This document shows positions 33,491-42,656 of a stretch of 64,000 bases of DNA, one piece after another; the first letter of the stretch is position 1, and every line of letters begins with the position of its first letter. This DNA comes from Solibacillus isronensis. GTDB lineage: Bacteria > Bacillota > Bacilli > Bacillales_A > Planococcaceae. Position numbers and translations under genes: made by a program. The notes under the pieces are model-generated. The model saw only the letters and a list, made by a program, of their open reading frames with translations. It did not search any database and was not told the DNA's origin. The DNA lies in NCBI RefSeq assembly GCF_023715405.1, contig NZ_JAMBOC010000002.1, positions 186,001 through 250,000 of the forward strand, in the 5' to 3' direction.

Positions 33491-33955
33491 ATGAAAAATT
33501 CATTACTTTTCTTTTTACCGTCAGATGAGTATAAGAGAAATAAAATTAAAGGTTTTTTCAGTGAAGCTTTGTTATTAGTAATTATAGTTAATTTCTTTTT
33601 ATTAATTTCCATTCAATTCTATAATAAAGATTTTATTAATAATGAATTCTTTGCCTTTATAAACATAGTAATTCCTGCAGGTTATATTTTAATTCGATAC
33701 ATTTTATCCGGTATTGAATATACCGCAATCTTTACAAGTACGGACTATTCTAAAGAAAATAAACGCTTAGTAAAAAACTCATTTAAGTTTTTTGTGATGT
33801 TCGCATTGCTGACATTAATTTTCAAGGGCATCCCAACCGATCTTAAAGAAACTACTGAAATATTGGGTGTCGCGCTTATTGCTGCAATTATTCTTATGAT
33901 CATCAATTGGTTATCACTTAAGTTATCTTATAAAAAGAATAGAAATCTTGGTTAA
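33491..33955 (+). CDS. Membrane protein, 154 aa, four TM segments, with Xre partner
   Basis: TM segments near 22-42, 52-75, 93-110 and 123-146. ATG 33491 follows GGGAGGAATA, which lies inside the end of the Xre gene, so the pair is translationally coupled. Small Xre plus 4TM protein pairs are common in Bacillota; role unknown. Confidence 0.7.
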   Translation: MKNSLLFFLPSDEYKRNKIKGFFSEALLLVIIVNFFLLISIQFYNKDFINNEFFAFINIVIPAGYILIRYILSGIEYTAIFTSTDYSKENKRLVKNSFKFFVMFALLTLIFKGIPTDLKETTEILGVALIAAIILMIINWLSLKLSYKKNRNLG

Positions 33956-34007
33956 ACAATAAAAATTGATTTAAACAATATCTTGTTATCCCTCTTTTCC
34001 CCTATAA

Positions 34008-34037
34008 AACCCTATAAGATATTCCATCTTATAGGGT
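34008..34037. terminator. Terminator hairpin
   Basis: AACCCTATAAGAT / ATCTTATAGGGTT, loop of 5, between convergent genes. Confidence 0.85.
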
Positions 34038-34086
34038 TGTTGTTTATATTATTAGGTTAGTACACAAAAAAATTAGTATTTCATTT

Positions 34087-34653
34087 TTATAAGCATGCAA
34101 CTGAGAACCAAGCTAAACTAGCAGCTAGCCCCACTGCGCCACCTTTAATTGCATTTTTACCTGCAACCTTAACTAGTTCCTTAGCAAGTAAGTTCCAGTT
34201 TTTCTTTTCAATTAGTTCCCACATTCCACCACTCAAGAATCCAATTCCTGTAAACTCTAAAATTCTGTCTCCAACACAACTTGCCCATGAATTTGCACTA
34301 ATCATACCTGTCCCATTGGATCCAGCCATAAATGCAGGAGCTGGAATCCCAATTAAATCTTCTTCAGTAAGCTGTTCGCCATTTACTAATTTAATGAAAG
34401 CTGATAAAGCAGCAATATTTTCTTGTCCAAAGTATGCTGCGGCTAATTCAGTGTCAAGGACATAGCGATCCCCGTCAAGATATGCATATTCTGTAAATAA
34501 AACTTCTAAATCTCCTGCTAGTTGATCAACTTCACTTTGTTGATGTTGAATAATAGTTGGAGATTTATATGTAGCGGCAGATACAGCTCCTCCATAAGTA
34601 GAGAAAAGAATACTTGTAGCAATACCACAAGCTAATAGTTTTTTAAATTTCAT
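34087..34653 (-). CDS. Secreted bacteriocin-like protein, 188 aa
   Basis: Signal peptide MKFKKLLACGIATSILFSTY with likely cleavage after VSA. An acidic central part (about 30-100; LTEEDLIGIPAPAF) is followed by a C-terminal domain with SWASCVGDRILEFTGIGFLS and a Gly/Ala-rich amphipathic end (NAIKGGAVGLAASLAWFSVA, then CL). Two Cys in the mature C-terminal part could form a disulphide. Small Gly/Ala helices with a pro-region are typical of bacteriocin-like proteins, though no known family is recognised. ATG at 34653 follows GGGGAGG. Downstream of a pheromone-like gene. Confidence 0.6.
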   Translation of the reverse strand: MKFKKLLACGIATSILFSTYGGAVSAATYKSPTIIQHQQSEVDQLAGDLEVLFTEYAYLDGDRYVLDTELAAAYFGQENIAALSAFIKLVNGEQLTEEDLIGIPAPAFMAGSNGTGMISANSWASCVGDRILEFTGIGFLSGGMWELIEKKNWNLLAKELVKVAGKNAIKGGAVGLAASLAWFSVACL

Positions 34654-34689
34654 TTTAAATATCCTCCCCATCATTTAAATGTAAAATTT

Positions 34690-34746
34690 TTATTGTCCTA
34701 CTCCAATTAACCATATATCTAATAAAACGCTCATCACTTCGTACAT
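34690..34746 (-). CDS. 18-aa SHP-like peptide gene
   Basis: ATG at 34746 is preceded by AAGGAGGTGAAGTTAAATT, one of the strongest Shine-Dalgarno sites in the window. It reads MYEVMSVLLDIWLIGVGQ and ends at 34690. Streptococcal short hydrophobic peptides (SHP2/SHP3) that activate Rgg regulators end in DI-[LI]-I-I-V-G-G after a processing site; DIWLIGVG resembles this. It lies directly divergent from an Rgg-like gene. Unlike SHPs it lacks Lys near the N-terminus. Expression is inferred. Confidence 0.6.
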   Translation of the reverse strand: MYEVMSVLLDIWLIGVGQ

Positions 34747-34802
34747 AATTTAACTTCACCTCCTTTATCAGTATGATAATATAAGGGAGATTTTAGTTGT
34801 AA

Positions 34803-34826
34803 AAATAGTCAAAAATGACTTATTTA
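34803..34826. promoter_or_regulatory. Inverted repeat in the rgg/peptide intergenic region
   Basis: AAATAGTCA aaaa TGACTTATTTA is a near-palindrome directly before the regulator's ribosome binding site and upstream of the divergent peptide gene. It is a candidate binding site for the Rgg-like protein; not verified. Confidence 0.5.
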
Positions 34827-34839
34827 GGGAGGTTAATAT

Positions 34840-35691
34840 ATGTTAGGTGAATTAGTAAAAGAAATCCGTGGAAATAAAGGCTTATCTCAAAATTACGTAT
34901 TAGATTCATTGATGACCCAAAGTGCTTATTCAAAGTTTGAACTAGGTAGAACAGAAATTCGTGCATCTGTGTTCCTGAATATTTTAAATAAACTTGATAT
35001 GAGTTTAGAAGAATTTAAATTTCTCCAAAATGACTATCAATTTACAATACGAGACGAAATTATTCATCGCTTTTTTTACATGTCCTATAATGATGAGACA
35101 GTATTACTAGAAGTTAATGAGTTAGCCAAAGAGTATTTAGAAAAACACCAAACACAAGATTATTTAATTAAAGAAATTTATTATTTATGCCAAGCATTCC
35201 TTACTTTGTTGGAAAAGAAGGATTTTACTGAAGCAAGTATATCTGCCAATAAAGTATGGGAAAGAGTTTCTAAGCGGAATATGCTGTATGTGATGGATCT
35301 TTATCTACTGAATTCAATTCTTTTCATTTTCCCATTAGAAACCATATTTGAAATAAGAAAATTAGTGGAGTTATCGATTGAAAAGTATGGAAATCTATTT
35401 AGACTTCAGCGTATTAGAATTAATATGTTTATTAATATTGCGTATTTGTTAATGAAAGAGGAACAATTTGAAATGGCAATAGATGAATTAGAGGAGGCAA
35501 TAATTATTTGTAGAACTGAAAAGACCTATATTCAATTAGCGATTTGTTATATTCGTAAAGGGGTCTGTTTAAACCGTCTACAACAGCAAGGGAATGTGTG
35601 GATAGATAAAGGGAATCAATTGTTACTAGCAATAGAAGAAGATGATTTAGTACAGAAACTGTCTAATGAAATAAGACAATTTATTGAGTGA
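34840..35691 (+). CDS. Rgg/GadR/MutR-like transcriptional regulator
   Basis: 283 aa. N-terminal Xre-type HTH at about residues 1-60 (LVKEIRGNKGLSQNYVLDSL, QSAYSKFELGRTEIRAS). The remaining 220 residues are all-helical repeats (TPR-like; FEMAIDELEEAIIICRTEKT), the architecture of RRNPP/Rgg peptide-sensing regulators. These bind imported peptides and switch transcription of nearby genes. TAGGGAGGTTAATAT precedes the ATG. Divergent peptide and bacteriocin-like genes are the probable targets. Confidence 0.8.
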   Translation: MLGELVKEIRGNKGLSQNYVLDSLMTQSAYSKFELGRTEIRASVFLNILNKLDMSLEEFKFLQNDYQFTIRDEIIHRFFYMSYNDETVLLEVNELAKEYLEKHQTQDYLIKEIYYLCQAFLTLLEKKDFTEASISANKVWERVSKRNMLYVMDLYLLNSILFIFPLETIFEIRKLVELSIEKYGNLFRLQRIRINMFINIAYLLMKEEQFEMAIDELEEAIIICRTEKTYIQLAICYIRKGVCLNRLQQQGNVWIDKGNQLLLAIEEDDLVQKLSNEIRQFIE

Positions 35692-35744
35692 TGCTATGAA
35701 ATGTCTCTCTCCCTATTTATTTTACCGCCAATTGTACATAAGAA

Positions 35745-35777
35745 AAGGACATAACACAAAACTATGTTATGTCCCTT
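35745..35777. terminator. Terminator hairpin
   Basis: AAGGACATAACA / TGTTATGTCCCTT between convergent genes. Confidence 0.75.
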
Positions 35778-35790
35778 AACTTCTCTATGT

Positions 35791-36984
35791 TTATATAACA
35801 CGACTCACAGCATGCTTCTTTAAATACTCTAATGTCGCCTTTGCAAGTGTGTTTGCTGCAACGAGAAGTGCACGCTCATCGATATCGAACTTTGGATGGT
35901 GGTGCGGGTACGCTTCTTCTTTCTCAGGGTCACGGGCACCTGTGAAGTAAAATGTTCCCGGTACTTTTTCTAAGTAGTAGGCAAAGTCCTCTCCGCCCAT
36001 TTCCGGTTCGCAAATAACCACTTCCTCAACACCCGGCGTTTGTCTTGCCTGTTCGATAAAGAATCTTGTTGTTTCCCGGTCATTAATAACAGCCGAATAT
36101 CCGCGCACATAATCGTATTCGTAATCGGCCTTCATCACCAAGCAAGCCGCCTTCAGAACATCTTCCAGCTCACGTTCAATCAGGTCACGCGTTTCTTCAT
36201 CAAATACACGTGCAGTTCCTTTGATTTTTACCGAGTCGGCAATGACGTTAAATGGGTTTAACGCTTCAAAGTGACATACCGAAATAACTGCCGGTTTCAC
36301 AGGACTAATACGTCTGCCTAAAAGCTGTTGGGCATTCACAACAAATTGTGACCCGATGTAAATCGAATCTTTCGTTTCCTGTGGTTTCGCACCGTGTCCG
36401 CCTTTTCCTTTAATCGTAATGTAGAAGCCATCTGCTGCAGCCATTAACGGACCTTCGCATACAGCAATTTTCCCATGCTCTACCGGTGCCCATAAATGCT
36501 GGCCGAAAATGACATCTACTCCGTCCAGGCAGCCATCTTCAATCATCGCAATCGCTCCACCCGGCGCAATTTCTTCACCGAATTGGTGGATGAATACAAC
36601 ATTCCCCTGAATCTCGTCCTGGATTTTGTTCAGTGCCTTTGCCAATACAAGGAGTGACGCTGTATGCCCATCATGACCGCATGCATGCATTCGGCCATCC
36701 ACCTTCGATTTGTAAGGGACATCATTTTGCTCCTGAATTGCCAGTGCATCGAAATCAGCACGTAATGCCACCGTTTTACCAGGTTGACCACCGCGTAATG
36801 TAGCCACTACCCCGCGTCCCCCTACCCCTTCACGCACTTCATGTCCAAGCGCACGATGGTATTCCGCAATATATTTTGGCGTCTCCACCTCTTCATGTGA
36901 AAGCTCCGGGTTTTCATGCAAGTAACGACGGATCGCTACCATTTCATCAAAATGCTGTTCCAGTATGTCAAAAATATTCGTCAT
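35791..36984 (-). CDS. M20-family amidohydrolase (N-acyl-amino-acid amidohydrolase-like)
   Basis: 397 aa. Dinuclear metal-enzyme motifs: YLHENPELSHEEVETPKYIA, ADFDALAIQE, MHACGHDGHTASLLVLAKAL, FIHQFGEEIAPGGAIAMIED, KGKGGHGAKP and MGGEDFAYYLEKVPGTFYF. The family removes acyl or aminoacyl groups from amino acids (hippurate hydrolase, AbgA/B, AmaA). ATG 36984 with GGGGATGG is preferred over 36999. It follows an AbgT-family transporter by 46 bp, so imported p-aminobenzoyl-glutamate or similar conjugates are plausible substrates. Confidence 0.88.
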   Translation of the reverse strand: MTNIFDILEQHFDEMVAIRRYLHENPELSHEEVETPKYIAEYHRALGHEVREGVGGRGVVATLRGGQPGKTVALRADFDALAIQEQNDVPYKSKVDGRMHACGHDGHTASLLVLAKALNKIQDEIQGNVVFIHQFGEEIAPGGAIAMIEDGCLDGVDVIFGQHLWAPVEHGKIAVCEGPLMAAADGFYITIKGKGGHGAKPQETKDSIYIGSQFVVNAQQLLGRRISPVKPAVISVCHFEALNPFNVIADSVKIKGTARVFDEETRDLIERELEDVLKAACLVMKADYEYDYVRGYSAVINDRETTRFFIEQARQTPGVEEVVICEPEMGGEDFAYYLEKVPGTFYFTGARDPEKEEAYPHHHPKFDIDERALLVAANTLAKATLEYLKKHAVSRVI

Positions 36985-37045
36985 GTTTTCCATCCCCATT
37001 TTCTAAGTTGTCTGTTTTTCAAATAATATTCGTGTATCCTGACTA

Positions 37046-38566
37046 TTATTTCAAGTAAATGCCGTCGCCAGGTCCTAATGGCAGGCCAAGTAAGAACCAG
37101 ATTGCGAATAAAATAATCCACATAATTGCGAAGAATACTGAGTAAGGCAGTAACGCTGAGATTAACGTACCGATTCCGATATTTTTGTCATAGCGTCGAG
37201 CAAATGCCAGTAAAATTGCAAAGTAAGCAAGCATCGGTGTAATCGGGTTTGTAATCGAATCCCCTACACGGTACGCCATTTGTGTTACAGCTGGTGAGTA
37301 GTTTAAGTACATGAACATCGGTACGAAAATCGGAGCAAGTAATGCCCATTTAGCCGATGCACTTGCGATCAGTAAGTTGATGAATGCACAAATAATAATG
37401 AACCCGATAAACATTGGTGCGCCGGTAAAGTTCATATTTTGTAAAAACTCTGCGCCTTTAATTGCTAAGATTGGTCCAATGTTACTCCATCCGAAATAGG
37501 CAATCATCTGTGCTGCTACGAATGCCAATACGATGAATGAAGAAAGGTCACCGATTGATTTAAACATTTGTTCCGCTACATCACGGTCCGATTTCACTTT
37601 TTTCGTAACGATACCGTATGTTAAGCCCGGTAGTAAGAAGAAGAACAGCATAATTGGTACAATACCCGTCATAAACGGTGAATTTAAAAAGCCGTTATCT
37701 TCCGGATTACGCAGTAGCCCTGATTCCGGTACTACCAAAATCGCCATTAAAATGATGTATGCTAATGTAACAACCCCTGCCCAGCGAAGCCCTTTGTTTT
37801 CTAAAGCTGTCAGTGGTTCAGCCACTTCTATTTTCCCGCCGTACTTACCAAAGCGAGGTTCTACGAATTTACCTGTTACCCAAGTTGCGACAACAACTAA
37901 TACAAATGTCGAAACGATCAGGAAGTAGTAGTTCATTGTTGCAAGTCCGGTATATGTAGGATCAACCAATTGGGCTGAAGTTTGTGTAATGCCCAGTAAT
38001 AATACGTCTAAAGACGAAATAATAATATTTGCACTGAATCCTCCGGCAATGGCTGCATAGGTAGCAATTAACCCAACTAACGGATTTCGTCCGACACTCA
38101 TGAAAATCATGGCGGCAATTGGAGGTAAAATAATGAAGGCTGCGTCTGCGGCAACATTCCCGACAAGACCTGTAAATAAAATAACAGGCAAGATGATTTT
38201 TTTAGGAGCACTTAAAACGGTCTTTTTCATTAATGCTGATATTAAGCCACTGTTTTCAGCTACCCCAATACCGATCATTGTCACAACTACGATGCCAAGT
38301 GGCGCGAATCCAGTAAAGTTACTGACCATGTTTGTAACAATTTGTATGAGTCCTTCACGATTCAATAGATTGATTACTTCGATCGTCTCGTCAGTTCCTG
38401 GCTTAACGGCAGAAACCCCAAGTTTTGATAGAATCAGTGATAGCGCAAGAACAAAAAATGCTAAAATAACGAATAACGTAACTGGGTCCGGAAGTTTATT
38501 TCCCGCTCGTTCAATTCCGTCAAGAAACCTATCAACCAATTTTTTCTTACCAGCTTTACTTTCCAT
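37046..38566 (-). CDS. AbgT-family transporter
   Basis: 506 aa with about 11-13 TM segments. AbgT features: RFLDGIERAGNKLPDPVTLF at the N-terminus, VVTMIGIGVAENSGLISALM, NVAADAAFIILPPIAAMIFM, GFSANIIISSLDVLL and the re-entrant FINLLIASASAKWALLAPIF. The family includes p-aminobenzoyl-glutamate permease AbgT and MtrF. GGGGGACGC leader before ATG. Operon with the downstream M20 hydrolase, the same pairing as in the E. coli abg locus. Confidence 0.9.
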   Translation of the reverse strand: MESKAGKKKLVDRFLDGIERAGNKLPDPVTLFVILAFFVLALSLILSKLGVSAVKPGTDETIEVINLLNREGLIQIVTNMVSNFTGFAPLGIVVVTMIGIGVAENSGLISALMKKTVLSAPKKIILPVILFTGLVGNVAADAAFIILPPIAAMIFMSVGRNPLVGLIATYAAIAGGFSANIIISSLDVLLLGITQTSAQLVDPTYTGLATMNYYFLIVSTFVLVVVATWVTGKFVEPRFGKYGGKIEVAEPLTALENKGLRWAGVVTLAYIILMAILVVPESGLLRNPEDNGFLNSPFMTGIVPIMLFFFLLPGLTYGIVTKKVKSDRDVAEQMFKSIGDLSSFIVLAFVAAQMIAYFGWSNIGPILAIKGAEFLQNMNFTGAPMFIGFIIICAFINLLIASASAKWALLAPIFVPMFMYLNYSPAVTQMAYRVGDSITNPITPMLAYFAILLAFARRYDKNIGIGTLISALLPYSVFFAIMWIILFAIWFLLGLPLGPGDGIYLK

Positions 38567-38874
38567 ATGCGTCCCCCTAGAAGTTTAATGTTTAAAAGAA
38601 TAGCAAAATATAAAGGAGATAGCAATGAGTTATGCAAATTTTTAGATTTTTCTTTATATTTATATAGTAATTTTGTATATTTAAGGGGTATTTTGGGTGA
38701 TAAGCTTTTTCCTAGGGGATTGTATTTCCCCTAAAACAAATTTGCACACAAAAAAAGCCTGGCGATAGCATGGCACGTCAGTTGTGCCATGTTTCCCATG
38801 CTTTCCATTTCGTATTTTATGGTGATGCTCATATGTAGAAACGAATTTTCATTTAACAAGCTCACATCTTCATG

Positions 38875-39132
38875 TTAATTATTAGTGAGAGCACGTTTTT
38901 TCTGAACGTACATATTTTTTAATTTAGCATAATAGGCCGCTGCATGTACTGCCCCTGTATCCTTTTTACGTAAAGCAAATTCGAAAGCCTCTACTAAATG
39001 TTCTGTAGTAACCAATTCACTTCTGATTTTAATTAAATCGTAATGCTTATAATTGTCAGGTACTTTCGATAAAATATCCTGATCCCCCGTAATTGAAATT
39101 AAATGATCGTCGTTAAAAAATAGTTGTAGCAT
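38875..39132 (-). CDS. Hypothetical protein, 85 aa
   Basis: Soluble, mixed composition (LISITGDQDILSKVPDNYKH; a helical C-terminus with AVHAAAYYAKLKNM). AAAAGGGGATATGG precedes the ATG. The region between the AbgT gene and this one (38574-38874) holds a hairpin CATGGCAC/GTGCCATG at about 38770-38795 and nothing else recognised. Confidence 0.55.
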   Translation of the reverse strand: MLQLFFNDDHLISITGDQDILSKVPDNYKHYDLIKIRSELVTTEHLVEAFEFALRKKDTGAVHAAAYYAKLKNMYVQKKRALTNN

Positions 39133-39291
39133 AGTCCATATCCCCTTTTCTGTTTAGTATCGTGATGCCACCCTTTGATAAGCTTTTTAATTAATCGGCT
39201 TCTTACCATTACCCTTTTTTTCACAAAATGAATCGCCAATTTTTATCTGAATTATAAAAAATATAAGTTTTAAGCCTCTTTCGACTGAATG

Positions 39292-41115
39292 TCAATCGGT
39301 CATAAAGGTATTATAAAGATACACAGCCAGCAGTACTTTTAGATGATCTTCGTAATGGTTGAAGTCAATTTTTAATAAGTCTTCAACTTTTTTTATACGA
39401 TGATAGAGCGTATTTGTATGAATATGGAGTTCCTTTGCCGTCGTTGCCATGGAACGGTTGTTTTGTATATACGTGAAAAGCGTATGGAGAAGTTCATCGT
39501 TTGTTTCATTGTTATTCCACAATACAGAAAACGTTTCACTTAGAAATGAGTTAATTTCTTCAGCAGGATGATGTAAAAAAAGCGTACTAATGCCAATATC
39601 CCGGTAATGCAGAAGGCCTTTTTCCTTTTGTTTTTTCAAATGAAGAAGAGCCTTTTCCGCTTTCATATGATAATCTTTAGCTTGGCCGGGAGAGTATTGT
39701 CCTGTGCTTAATCCTCCCCGGGCTACTACTGTAAACCGCTCATTCCACCAATTCATACCGTTTTTTAATATGTTCGTAATCATGCCTTCTCCAGCTGAAT
39801 CTCGGGTAAAGGATAGAACGGTAATTTTATTATTGTAGCTAAACAAAAGACTGTTCTCTAAACGTAACTTCTCTTTTAGATGTGCTAGAAGAAGCAGTGC
39901 ATCATTTTCAAGTGAAAGCAAATCCGCATTTCCATCTAGCTCAATTAAAGCAATTTGGAGAAAATGATCATGATGAATTCCTAACTCCTGCGCAACAAGC
40001 TCAGCCTGCTGGAGATTTCTAATTTCCAAAAAACGATGGTAGGTTTCATAGGTTTTCTTGTACATAATTTCAGTCTGGGATCTAAGCTTCATAATTTCAA
40101 GCGAGAGAGTCAGAGCTCCTTGCTCAATAATCAACTGATCGGGTTGTGATAGAGGGGTGTTCCCTTCTACAATCAGACACCCTAAAAAAACAGAGCCTGA
40201 CCGAATCGGATAAATATAGCAATCAATTTGAACTGAATCGTACGTTGATACATAACTAGCCTCAGTTTTATTCGCAAAGAGCAAGAATATATCGTCCAGA
40301 ATGGTAGCGATATGTTGAATATGCTGGGGGACGTAATTTCCTTCAAGGTAATCCGCATAGACAAGCTTTCTCTCCATTAACTTATTCATTTCCAGGATAA
40401 TTGCTTCCAGTCCTTTATTCTGAACAGATAACTTCGTGAGGTGCGTATGAATTTCTGTACGTTTCTCTAACATCGCATTCGTTTCTTTCAGCTTTTTTGA
40501 TAAATGGGTAACTTCATCCAGGCTATTTTGAACTTTCGTGTGAAGCTGTGCATTATATAGCGCAGTTGCTGCTTGGGAAGCGAAACTTTGCAGAAGTAGC
40601 AAATCCGTTTCACTTAGGCCATCTTCTACATCAAAACAGTGAAATGTCATAACCCCCATCGTTTTTGTTCCAAGTGCTACAGGAACAGACAAAATGGATT
40701 TAATAGTAGGGCTATTTTGGTGAGCCTTCGTAATGAATTCAAGATTCTCCTCACTTAAATTTGCCATGCTATTATAAATTTCTTCCGTTGAGATAATTAA
40801 CCTTATATCGCCATCCCTGAACACCTTTCCTGTAATGGACTCACCTATGTTAACTTTAAAAAATTTAATGTTTTCATTAAAACCTACATATGTCTTTACG
40901 ATCAGCTTATCCGAGATCGCATCATACATTTGTATATAACCAGCCTCTGCTGTTTCGACAATCTTCAATGCAGATTGCATAATTTTTTTAAGTACTTCAT
41001 CCAATTCAAGTGTCGAATTAATTGCGCGAAAGCTTTCCATTAGATTCACCACATGGTTTTGGGCTTTTTGATTTTCCCTACTTAATTGTTTGAGCAACGC
41101 CTCATTTTGTTCCAT
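39292..41115 (-). CDS. GAF-domain, PucR-type HTH transcriptional regulator
   Basis: 607 aa. GAF domain at about residues 20-190 (ALKIVETAEAGYIQMYDAIS, SVPVALGTKTMGVMTFHC), a coiled linker to about 240, a middle CdaR-like region and a C-terminal PucR HTH (NNRSMATTAKELHIHTNTLY then HRIKKVEDLL). PucR/CdaR regulators typically activate neighbouring catabolic genes on sensing a substrate. Divergent from the MFS/M20 operon at 41350, so it is the probable regulator of it and perhaps of the abgT/M20 pair. Confidence 0.85.
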   Translation of the reverse strand: MEQNEALLKQLSRENQKAQNHVVNLMESFRAINSTLELDEVLKKIMQSALKIVETAEAGYIQMYDAISDKLIVKTYVGFNENIKFFKVNIGESITGKVFRDGDIRLIISTEEIYNSMANLSEENLEFITKAHQNSPTIKSILSVPVALGTKTMGVMTFHCFDVEDGLSETDLLLLQSFASQAATALYNAQLHTKVQNSLDEVTHLSKKLKETNAMLEKRTEIHTHLTKLSVQNKGLEAIILEMNKLMERKLVYADYLEGNYVPQHIQHIATILDDIFLLFANKTEASYVSTYDSVQIDCYIYPIRSGSVFLGCLIVEGNTPLSQPDQLIIEQGALTLSLEIMKLRSQTEIMYKKTYETYHRFLEIRNLQQAELVAQELGIHHDHFLQIALIELDGNADLLSLENDALLLLAHLKEKLRLENSLLFSYNNKITVLSFTRDSAGEGMITNILKNGMNWWNERFTVVARGGLSTGQYSPGQAKDYHMKAEKALLHLKKQKEKGLLHYRDIGISTLFLHHPAEEINSFLSETFSVLWNNNETNDELLHTLFTYIQNNRSMATTAKELHIHTNTLYHRIKKVEDLLKIDFNHYEDHLKVLLAVYLYNTFMTD

Positions 41116-41169
41116 TCATTCTCCCCCTTGTTGAATTCAACAACTTTCTCTCCATAACTTTGTTTGTCT

Positions 41170-41238
41170 GCACATGTGCACGACATTTCTGAAATTATAT
41201 AATATTCAATAAATATTGAATATAGAAAACGCTTACTT
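41170..41238. promoter_or_regulatory. Palindromes and cre-like site between divergent genes
   Basis: TGCACATGTGCA (41170-41181) is a perfect 12-bp palindrome; ATATTCAAT / ATTGAATAT (41203-41224) is a perfect 9-bp inverted repeat with a 4-bp spacer; AGAAAACGCTTACT (41225-41238) resembles the CcpA cre consensus. These are candidate operator and catabolite-repression sites for the regulator at 39292 and the operon at 41350. Confidence 0.5.
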
Positions 41239-41349
41239 TTTCTTGATTAAACAATTATCATACTCGAAAAATTGTTTATTCCAATCGTTTTCTTATATTC
41301 ATATAGCTACATTCACATTGGATGAGTAAATTTCAGGGGGAGGTTATTT

Positions 41350-42597
41350 ATGAAAAATGAACAAGTTCCTAATAAAAAGAGGCACATAATACTTTCACTG
41401 CTATTTTTAGGATGGTGTTTATCCTATCTTGACAGAATGGCAATGAATGTCGGAATTGTGGAAATTGCAAAAGACTTTAATCTTAGTCCGTCTGTAATGG
41501 GTGTTGTACTGAGTAGTTTTTTTGCCGGTTATGCATTAATGCAATTACCTGGGGGGTGGCTTGCCGATAAATTCGGTTCCAGAAAGGTCATTGTGATCTC
41601 CATTGTTTTATGGTCTTTATTTACCGTTTTTACCGGCATGGCCTGGTCTTTAATGTCGATGATTATTATTCGTTTCATGTTCGGTCTTGGTGAAGGCGGA
41701 TATCCTGCTGCAAGTTCAAAAGCAATAGCAGATGTCTTTCCAAAGAAAGAACGGACAAGTGCCCAAACGATCATGATGTCATCGAATTCACTTGGAGGTG
41801 TGATTGCTCCTTTAATCGCCACCCCGTTACTTGTATGGATCGGCTGGCAAAACCTCTTTTTCGCGATTGGAATTTTAGGTCTCTTTGTTGCAGCCCTACT
41901 CTGGTATTATTTAAGTCCGCAAAATATGCAGGTAGAACTAGTTGAGGAAGAAACAGTCCAAAAAGCATCCTTTAAAGATGTGTTAAAAATTCCTACAAGC
42001 TGGCAGTTGGCCATTATGTGGTTTGGCGTAAGTACGGTCATTTGGGGGCTTATCTCATGGATGCCGCCATATCTTGTAGATGTGAGAGGCCTTGATTTGA
42101 TGTCGATGGGGATGCTGACATCCATCCCGGCTCTGGCTGGTGCTATAGGAGTTATCGTCGGCGGGCAGCTGATTAAATCTTTATTAATGGGAAAAGAGAA
42201 ATACCTTGCGATTATAAGCTTCATCATCATGATCGGATCTCTTTATTTATTATTCAATGCGCCGTCAGTCACTCTCGTTATTATTTACCAATCCATCTGT
42301 ATGCTTTTCCACGGACCAATTGTAGCGATCATCTTCAGCCTTCCGCATAAATTATTCTCGAAAAATGTGATTGGGTCAACTTTTGGAATGATTAATCTTG
42401 GCGGAATGATTGGAGCATTCCTCGCACCAATGGTTATGGGCTATTTAATTGAAGTATTTGATGGAATTTATGCCTCTGCATTTCTGTACATCATTGCCTG
42501 TGCCGTTTTAGGAATCATCGCTGCAGCCGGTCTAAAACCGAATCGACCTACTTCGGGCGGAAGAAAGCAGGAAGCTCAAAACTTAGAAACGATTTAA
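41350..42597 (+). CDS. MFS transporter, anion:cation symporter-like
   Basis: 415 aa, 12 TM segments. Signatures of the ACS branch: GWCLSYLDRMAMNVGIVEIA, ALMQLPGGWLADKFGSRKVI and RFMFGLGEGGYPAASSKAIA. ACS members import organic anions such as glucarate or phthalate. CAGGGGGAGG site before ATG. First gene of an operon with an M20 amidohydrolase, suggesting uptake of an acylated amino acid or aromatic conjugate. Confidence 0.88.
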   Translation: MKNEQVPNKKRHIILSLLFLGWCLSYLDRMAMNVGIVEIAKDFNLSPSVMGVVLSSFFAGYALMQLPGGWLADKFGSRKVIVISIVLWSLFTVFTGMAWSLMSMIIIRFMFGLGEGGYPAASSKAIADVFPKKERTSAQTIMMSSNSLGGVIAPLIATPLLVWIGWQNLFFAIGILGLFVAALLWYYLSPQNMQVELVEEETVQKASFKDVLKIPTSWQLAIMWFGVSTVIWGLISWMPPYLVDVRGLDLMSMGMLTSIPALAGAIGVIVGGQLIKSLLMGKEKYLAIISFIIMIGSLYLLFNAPSVTLVIIYQSICMLFHGPIVAIIFSLPHKLFSKNVIGSTFGMINLGGMIGAFLAPMVMGYLIEVFDGIYASAFLYIIACAVLGIIAAAGLKPNRPTSGGRKQEAQNLETI

Positions 42598-42603
42598 ATA
42601 CCG

Positions 42604-42634
42604 AATGGACATGCATTGATCAGCCATGTCCATT
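42604..42634 (+). terminator. Hairpin between transporter and hydrolase genes
   Basis: AATGGACATG / CATGTCCATT followed by TTATAA. It may attenuate rather than fully stop transcription into the M20 gene. Confidence 0.6.
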
Positions 42635-42656
42635 TTATAAATAGGGAGATTATCAA

